Source: JAFDVL01 sp964631865 (lineage in GTDB: Bacteria > Acidobacteriota > Blastocatellia > RBC074). From it: a DNA stretch of 64,000 bases. Location: positions 8,639-72,638 of the forward strand of contig CAZWAK010000018.1 of the NCBI GenBank assembly GCA_964631865.1. The letters are read 5' to 3'. The notes below the pieces were generated by a model, which saw only the letters and a list, made by a program, of their open reading frames with translations, was not told the DNA's origin and did no database searches. Both the position numbers and the translations under genes were made by a program. Below are positions 59,217 to 64,000 of the stretch, one piece after another. Positions within the stretch are counted from its first letter, which is position 1. The number at the start of each line of letters is the position of its first letter.

Positions 59217-60269
59217 TTATTCTGCGCTGATGAATGCATCCACGCGCAAGCCCGGTTTCAATGGGCTATTCAGCTCCAACGCCAACAACACTTCGAGGAT
59301 TTTCGTGTCTACTTTTTCGCTCGGCTCGTCGGTGCGAATGTTCTTTTTGCCGAGGATTTCACCGATGCGAAAGACGCTGGCGTGAAACTGCTTGTCGCCG
59401 TAGGCATCGGCTTTGACGAAGGCTTTTTGTCCGGTTTGCAATTTGGCTACATCGGTTTCATCCACATCCACTCGCACGCGCAGCACCGACGTGTCCGCGA
59501 GCGTCACAATCGGCGTACTGGGCACCCCCATTGAACCGATGACGGTTTCGCCAGACTTCAAATGCTTGCGCAAAATCGTGCCGGTGAGCGGTGCGCGAAT
59601 CACGGTCTTTTCCAGCATCGCGCGCGCTTCGGCGATGTTCGCTTCGGCGAGTTTGATGTCGGCTTCAGCTTTGGCGACATCTTCGTGCCGCGCTTTTGCA
59701 TCCACAAAGGCGTGGCGTTGCGCGACCGCTTCGTACCTGGCCTGGGCGACTTGTAATTCGCGTTCGGCGCGCTCCATTTCTTCGCGCGAGATGTCGCCGT
59801 CCTGATGCAGCTTTTGTCGCCGCGCCAATTGCGATTGCGCGTTTTTAACTACGGCGTCGGCTTCTTTGATTGCCGCAAACGCTTCGGCGCGTTCTTCATT
59901 GCGCGCGCCGTTCACAATGCGTTCGAGTTCGGCTTTGCGATGTGCGCGTTGTGCTTCGGCAGAGGCGAGCCGCGCTTGGTAGTCGCTGTTTTCCAGCGTC
60001 GCAATGACTTGCCCGCGCGTGACGTGATCGCCTTCTTCCACCAACACCGCGCGCAATTTGCCGCTGATTTCCGCACCGACTTTGATCTCTTCGGAAGCGG
60101 GTTCGACGCGCCCGGGCGCAGCGATCAGCGTCGTTTTGGCGGCGGACGATTTGGCAGTTGGAACCGCTGCCTGCGCGGATGGAAATGATTTGCCGCGATT
60201 CCACGAAACATAAATCGCAGCGGCGGCGATGAGAAATAACAGCGAAGTAATCAGCATCGAACGTTTCAT
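59217..60269 (-). CDS. Periplasmic adaptor (HlyD/DevB-like membrane fusion protein)
   Basis: 350 residues: one N-terminal membrane anchor (about 5-22), lipoyl half-motif GRVEPASEEIKVGAEISGKLRAVLVEEGDHVTRGQVIATLE, a long helical hairpin (about 100-215), the second lipoyl half-motif VIRAPLTGTILRKHLKSGETV and a beta-barrel domain. It links the inner-membrane ABC transporter (the two genes upstream) to TolC. It is 11 bp downstream of the ATPase gene. Confidence 0.9.
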   Translation of the reverse strand: MKRSMLITSLLFLIAAAAIYVSWNRGKSFPSAQAAVPTAKSSAAKTTLIAAPGRVEPASEEIKVGAEISGKLRAVLVEEGDHVTRGQVIATLENSDYQARLASAEAQRAHRKAELERIVNGARNEERAEAFAAIKEADAVVKNAQSQLARRQKLHQDGDISREEMERAERELQVAQARYEAVAQRHAFVDAKARHEDVAKAEADIKLAEANIAEARAMLEKTVIRAPLTGTILRKHLKSGETVIGSMGVPSTPIVTLADTSVLRVRVDVDETDVAKLQTGQKAFVKADAYGDKQFHASVFRIGEILGKKNIRTDEPSEKVDTKILEVLLALELNSPLKPGLRVDAFISAE

Positions 60270-60280
60270 GATGGGTCTCC

Positions 60281-61003
60281 TTAATTGTGTGCTGAAGCCA
60301 AAGCCAGCGGATGATGTTGGGTAGAAATTTCGGCGTCTAAAATCTTGCCGTCCGCAATGCGCACGATGCGGTCGGCATACGACAAAATGCGGTCATCGTG
60401 CGTGACAATCACCACGGCGCGTCCGCGTTCGTGCGCCAGATCACGCAACAACTCAATCACCAATTGCCCGCTGTGCGAATCCAACGCGGCGGTCGGTTCA
60501 TCGGCCAAAATGATCGCCGGATCGCCTGCCAATGCGCGTGCGATGGCGACACGTTGTTTCTGCCCGCCGCTCAAATTTGCCGGAAGTTCGTTGAGCTTGT
60601 GACTCATCTCGACGCGCTCCAACAATGCGCTCGCGCGTTGCTTCGCCGCGCGTCCGCGAATGCCTTTCAAGTCGAGTGCGAGTTCGACATTTTCGCCGAC
60701 CGTCAACGCGGGAAACAAATTGAAGCCCTGAAAAATAAAGCCGAGATGATCCAGGCGCACTTGCGGCAATTTCTTCTCGGACAGGCCAACCGTCTCTTGC
60801 CCCATCACTTTCACGCTGCCGGACGTGGCTTGCAGAATGCAGCCCATAATCGAAACCAGCGTCGTTTTGCCGCTGCCCGATGGCCCCATCAGCAACACAA
60901 TTTCGCCCGGCTCGACAGCGAAATCCACGCCGCATAAAACCTTTGTCGCCGCAGCGCCATCACCAAAAGTTTTTGTCACATTCGCAACTTCGATAGATTT
61001 CAT
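60281..61003 (-). CDS. ABC transporter ATP-binding subunit (DevA/LolD/MacB type)
   Basis: 240 residues. Walker A GPSGSGKTT is at 40-48, the signature LSGGQKQRVAIARAL and Walker B IILADEPTAALD follow, and the SHSGQLVIELL pattern is typical of LolD/DevA subunits. It powers the FtsX-type permease encoded two genes upstream. AAGGAG lies 6 nt before the ATG at 61003; the frame extends eight codons further without need. It follows the SDR gene by 10 bp. Confidence 0.92.
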   Translation of the reverse strand: MKSIEVANVTKTFGDGAAATKVLCGVDFAVEPGEIVLLMGPSGSGKTTLVSIMGCILQATSGSVKVMGQETVGLSEKKLPQVRLDHLGFIFQGFNLFPALTVGENVELALDLKGIRGRAAKQRASALLERVEMSHKLNELPANLSGGQKQRVAIARALAGDPAIILADEPTAALDSHSGQLVIELLRDLAHERGRAVVIVTHDDRILSYADRIVRIADGKILDAEISTQHHPLALASAHN

Positions 61004-61013
61004 TTTAGCTCCT

Positions 61014-61838
61014 TCAAATAGTCGCACTCGCTTTCGTTTGATGCTTCGTCATGCCGTGCATCACCTTGCCCATAATCTGAATGCGGGCCCAACGGGGCAG
61101 CGGAACCAACGAATAGGTTAGCAATTTCGACAGAAAGCCGGGCAGGACAGTTGCCTTGCGTCCCAACGCATCCAGAATCGGTTGTGCAATATCTTCCGGC
61201 TTCAGCGTATTTCCCATTTGCATGTCGGCACGAGCGGCAAAGCCTGTGTTCGTGGGGCCGGGAGCCGCCGCCAACACGTCAACGCCGTGCGGCGCAAGCT
61301 CTACGCGCAATCCTTCCGCCAGCGTTTGCACATACGCTTTGGTCGCGGCGTAATGCGCGGCATTCGGCAAACCTTGAAATCCAACGATGGAACTCAACAA
61401 GACCATTCCTCCGCGTTTGCGTTGCGCAAATCGTTTTCCGAAAGACAAACTGGCGGACAACACCGCACGGCAATTCACCGCCAGCATGTCCAATTCCTGT
61501 TCATGATCAGCAGCCAAAAACGATCCCGATGTGCCGAAGCCCGCCGAAGCAATCAACAATCCGACATCTAAATCACCACAGGCGGATTCCAATTCGGCAT
61601 CGGCTGTTTCCGCTGCCAAATCAAGGCAGAGCGTTCGGGCTTCGATGTTGTGTTGACGCGAGAGCGCAGTCGCCAGTTGTTCCAACGCCGACTGACTGCG
61701 CGCGACCAACACCAGATGGAATCCGTTGCTTGCCAATCGTTCAGCCAATGCTTTGCCGATCCCTGATGATGCGCCCGTGACCACTGCCCAGGGGCCGTAG
61801 CGAGCGTAAAAGCTGTTCTTCTGATTGTTTGTTTGCAT
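61014..61838 (-). CDS. Short-chain dehydrogenase/reductase embedded in the exporter operon
   Basis: 274 residues. TGASSGIGKALAERL (nucleotide binding), SAGFGTSGSF (the NAG-equivalent), SSIVGFQGLPNAAHYAATKAYVQTLAEGL (catalytic Ser, Tyr-x3-Lys) mark a classical SDR of the DltE/3-oxoacyl-reductase-like group. The substrate is unknown; its position between permease and ATPase genes suggests that it makes or modifies the exported compound, possibly a lipid, as with the glycolipid exporter DevBCA. AAAGGAA precedes the ATG at 61838. Confidence 0.88.
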   Translation of the reverse strand: MQTNNQKNSFYARYGPWAVVTGASSGIGKALAERLASNGFHLVLVARSQSALEQLATALSRQHNIEARTLCLDLAAETADAELESACGDLDVGLLIASAGFGTSGSFLAADHEQELDMLAVNCRAVLSASLSFGKRFAQRKRGGMVLLSSIVGFQGLPNAAHYAATKAYVQTLAEGLRVELAPHGVDVLAAAPGPTNTGFAARADMQMGNTLKPEDIAQPILDALGRKATVLPGFLSKLLTYSLVPLPRWARIQIMGKVMHGMTKHQTKASATI

Positions 61839-61860
61839 CGCAGTTCCTTTTGCTAAATTG

Positions 61861-62985
61861 TTAACCCTTAAAAACCATCGCCGGATCAATCGTCATCACT
61901 TTGTTGATCGAAACGACCGACGCGCCCACACACATCACCATCGTCAGTGCGAACAATGCCGCCGCGAGTTCGTAGGAAATCATAATCGCAGTGGTTCCTT
62001 GCTGGCTGAGGGACGAAGCAGTCAGGCTGATGGCGATGCCGAGGGCATAACCAACAAGGCCGCTCAGCGCTGCCTGTTTGATGATGACGCGATAGATATA
62101 GCCGTTTGTCGCGCCCATCGCTTTCAGTGTGCCGTATTCACGAATGTGATCTACGGTTGAGGCATAAATCGTTTGCGCGACAATCACGACGCCGACGAGC
62201 AAGCCTAACGCCGCCGCAATCAACACAGTCACGCCCGCGCCCGTACCGAACATCCAGTAGCGGGCTTGTTTCTGGCTGAATTCGGGCGTGGTGTAGACAT
62301 CCACGTCTTTGACGTTTTGTTTGATCTGTTCTTTGAGTTGTTGCAGATCGGCATTCGGCGCGGCTTTGATGAGTAAATAAATGGTTTGATCTTCTTTGAG
62401 GCCAAAATAATTCTGTGCGTTTTTGAAGGAAGTGAAGACAGGTGCAGAAGTCGTAAAGGTGCGAATGCCGCGCGTGAACCCGACGACACGCGCGCGATGC
62501 CCACGGATTTCAGCCACCTGTCCGATGTGCCTAACACCAAGTTTCTTTTGGTACAACTCGTCAATGATGACCGTGTCCGGCTGCTCCAAATCTTTCGCGC
62601 TGCCTTGTGTCAGCTTCCACGGCGCACCCAATTCGCTGTCAGGATTGAAGCCAACCAGCAAGCAACCTTCTTCTGCGCCGCTTGGCAATTTCCATTGCCC
62701 AAACGTCACGATTTGTTTTTGCGCTTCCTGCACGCCGGGCAACGCGCGCACCTGATTCAGCTTGCGCTCGGAAAAGGCGACACCATTTTCCAGATTCGGC
62801 ACATCCTTCGACATCACCCACAAATCCGCGCGCGAATACTCAATCACATCAGACGTCGCATTGACGAAACCAAAGAACAGCCCTAACTGAATCGCCGTCA
62901 GCACGACCGAAAACACGATGCCGGTCAGCGTCACGGTCAGGCGAATCTTGTCGTGCAGTAAATTTTTGATTGCTAACGAAGCCAT
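61861..62985 (-). CDS. FtsX-type ABC permease (DevC-like)
   Basis: 374 residues with four membrane helices: one near the N-terminus (LTVTLTGIVFSVVLTAIQLGLFFGF), a large periplasmic domain (about 45-250), and three in the C-terminal FtsX block (VTVLIAAALGLLVGVVIVAQTIYA, ALSGLVGYALGIAISL, ALFALTMVMCVGASVV). The EYGTLKAMGATNGYIYRVI coupling stretch touches the ATPase. Size and layout fit DevC. The ATG at 62985 is preferred to a TTG at 63006. First gene of the exporter operon. Confidence 0.87.
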   Translation of the reverse strand: MASLAIKNLLHDKIRLTVTLTGIVFSVVLTAIQLGLFFGFVNATSDVIEYSRADLWVMSKDVPNLENGVAFSERKLNQVRALPGVQEAQKQIVTFGQWKLPSGAEEGCLLVGFNPDSELGAPWKLTQGSAKDLEQPDTVIIDELYQKKLGVRHIGQVAEIRGHRARVVGFTRGIRTFTTSAPVFTSFKNAQNYFGLKEDQTIYLLIKAAPNADLQQLKEQIKQNVKDVDVYTTPEFSQKQARYWMFGTGAGVTVLIAAALGLLVGVVIVAQTIYASTVDHIREYGTLKAMGATNGYIYRVIIKQAALSGLVGYALGIAISLTASSLSQQGTTAIMISYELAAALFALTMVMCVGASVVSINKVMTIDPAMVFKG

Positions 62986-63043
62986 ACGGATAACATCTTT
63001 CTTCAACTAAACAAAATTACTGAAAATAACAATCCTGACTAAC

Positions 63044-63056
63044 TTTACAGTGTTAA
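63044..63056 (-). promoter_or_regulatory. Candidate TetR operator before the exporter operon
   Basis: On the minus strand this reads TTAACACTGTAAA, matching TTAAC-N3-GTTAA with one change. It lies about 60 bp upstream of the permease start. Confidence 0.45.
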
Positions 63057-63074
63057 GCACGAAGGCAAAAAAAC

Positions 63075-63692
63075 TTAGTTCTGCAAACCTTTCACCATCG
63101 TGTTGATGACGGAGTTGATGAGTTTGTCCTGCGCCACAAACGGAAAGTCTTTGTGTCCAATCAACAACGACGTCAAACCGTGCAAACTGGCCCAAATCGT
63201 CTGGCTGATTGTAGCCGGATCGCCTTTTTTGATTTTGCCCTGCTGAATGCACTGCGTGACCATGGTTTCCAAATGCGCAAACGCGCGCTGTCCCATTGAA
63301 CCTTCGTATTTGTACTCTTCGGCCAGTTCCTCGTCGTAGTTTTCCGGCGACGTAATGAACACCATTTTGTAGTCGCTCGGATGTTGCAGTCCGAATTCAA
63401 TGTACGCCCGCATCCCTTTTTTCAGACAGACCAGCGGATCGCCGGAAGCGTTTTCGATTTTTTCGAGCGATTGATGCAGATGCGAAAACGTTTCCTCGCA
63501 AATGCTGATGAGCAAGTCCTGTTTGTCTTTGAAATACAGGTAAATCGTCGTCGGCGAATATTCGATTTTGTCCGCCACCTTGCGCATCGAAACGCTGTCG
63601 TAGCCGTGCTCGACAAACAGTTCGCGCGCCGCCGCCATAATCTCGCGCCGCAGCGTGTCTTTCTGTTTTTCTTTGCGTTCCTTGATGCCCAT
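63075..63692 (-). CDS. TetR/AcrR-family transcriptional regulator
   Basis: 205 residues. The N-terminal helix-turn-helix is IMAAARELFVEHGYDSVSMRKVADKIEYSPTTIYLYFKDKQDLL; the C-terminal ligand-binding domain includes MRAYIEFGLQHPSDYKMVF and resembles the TetR_C_33/WHG group. It is transcribed in the same direction as, and just upstream of, the exporter operon, which it most likely represses. Palindromes of the TTAAC-N3-GTTAA type occur before both this gene and the permease gene. Confidence 0.9.
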   Translation of the reverse strand: MGIKERKEKQKDTLRREIMAAARELFVEHGYDSVSMRKVADKIEYSPTTIYLYFKDKQDLLISICEETFSHLHQSLEKIENASGDPLVCLKKGMRAYIEFGLQHPSDYKMVFITSPENYDEELAEEYKYEGSMGQRAFAHLETMVTQCIQQGKIKKGDPATISQTIWASLHGLTSLLIGHKDFPFVAQDKLINSVINTMVKGLQN

Positions 63693-63710
63693 CGTGCCTT
63701 CTTCAGCAAC

Positions 63711-63723
63711 TTAACGGCGTTAA
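63711..63723. promoter_or_regulatory. Candidate TetR operator before the regulator gene
   Basis: TTAACGGCGTTAA is a palindrome with a central base, 18 bp upstream of the tetR start. It shares the TTAAC-N3-GTTAA plan with the site at 63044-63056, consistent with autoregulation. Confidence 0.5.
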
Positions 63724-63857
63724 CTTTAGTAGCATCGTTCTGTCTCGTCAAGTCTTTTTCCGACTCCGCGCTATTTTTCTTTCTTCCGCTGGCGGATGGG
63801 GTCTAATATTCGTCGGCATCAACTGAAACCCTGATTTCATTCTTGAGGAAGCTTGTT

Positions 63858-64000
63858 ATGAAGACTCTTCGACTCACAGCGTTTTTCTTTCTTCTGGCCT
63901 GTAACACCGTCTTCGCGCAGGACAACACGCGCGCCAACACCATCTTCACCGGCACAGCGCAACCGTTCGTCACGAACATCGCCCCGCTCGGCGCACAACG
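63858..64000 (+). CDS. Secreted protein, N-terminal fragment at window edge
   Basis: The first 47 residues are visible: a signal peptide (MKTLRLTAFFFLLACNTVFAQ) and DNTRANTIFTGTAQPFVTNIAPLGAQ. GAGGAAGC lies upstream of the ATG. The remainder is outside the window, so no family can be assigned. Confidence 0.65.
   Translation, partial: MKTLRLTAFFFLLACNTVFAQDNTRANTIFTGTAQPFVTNIAPLGAQ

Noticed and set aside
61858..61871. Third TTAAC-type palindrome near the end of the permease gene
   Set aside because: GTTAACCCTTAA lies on the permease stop codon, has a different spacing, and is not near a promoter; probably coincidental.
1..64000. tRNA, rRNA or insertion-sequence transposase genes
   Set aside because: No tRNA cloverleaf-like T-arm sequence, rRNA stretch or transposase was recognised on reading through the window; an automated scan (tRNAscan-SE, Infernal) would be needed to exclude small RNAs.

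Overview
The window is a 64 kb piece of a draft bacterial chromosome; a 100-N scaffold gap lies at 31303-31402. Gene content points to Acidobacteriota, probably a Blastocatellia-like lineage. The indicators are a DUF1549/DUF1553 (PSD1) cytochrome protein beside a cytochrome-WD40 fusion, TPR-CHAT and 7TMR-DISM/SpoIIE proteins, four Uma2 proteins, a Gram-negative TolC/HlyD exporter, and many hairpin-forming intergenic repeats. This assignment is inference; no rRNA or tRNA gene was found.

Layout. 1-9 kb: ROK sugar kinase (cut by the window edge), J-domain coiled-coil protein, DUF512 radical-SAM protein, PilT ATPase, GNAT and Uma2 proteins, an orphan FtsX-type permease and ACP phosphodiesterase. 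9-18 kb: membrane SpoIIE phosphatase, a small protein/C39 peptidase pair, and a run of secreted or hydrolytic proteins (FG-GAP, PhyH, DUF1684, serine hydrolase, acetylxylan esterase). 18-26 kb: M20 amidohydrolase with a coupled zinc ribbon, Uma2, nnr-tsaE, Uma2-DinB, D-aminoacylase and a small diadenylate cyclase.

26.6-35.8 kb is the most striking part: a protein-quality-control island. It holds an unrecognised basic protein, a DegQ/HtrA protease, GrpE, Hsp20, GroES and GroEL, and next to them a two-component system of the NtrC (sigma-54 activator) type. Sigma-54-like -24/-12 elements precede the basic protein, hsp20 and groES, which suggests that the chaperones are controlled by sigma-54 and the neighbouring regulator. 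A 37-bp palindromic repeat has expanded in tandem between groES and groEL, and the assembly breaks inside it.

36-44 kb: zinc-ribbon coiled-coil protein, hemL, VapBC-like pair, alanine dehydrogenase (probable AUU start), aldehyde dehydrogenase, a small diheme cytochrome, then a trypsin-like peptidase with an Asp-rich repeat linker and a separate small protein resembling its N-terminal domain. 44-50 kb: TPR-CHAT peptidase, Gfo/Idh/MocA oxidoreductase, GT39 glycosyltransferase and a secreted protein. 50-57 kb: PSD1 cytochrome, cytochrome-WD40, Uma2, GNAT, a DUF433/DUF5615 toxin-antitoxin pair, a sugar isomerase-like protein and a secreted coiled coil. 57-64 kb: a TetR-regulated DevBCA-like exporter with TolC and an embedded SDR, then the start of a secreted protein.

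Most longer intergenic gaps carry a hairpin whose two arms are inverted arrays of short tandem units (7, 8, 9 or about 10 bp). Several heptamer arrays lie directly against start codons.
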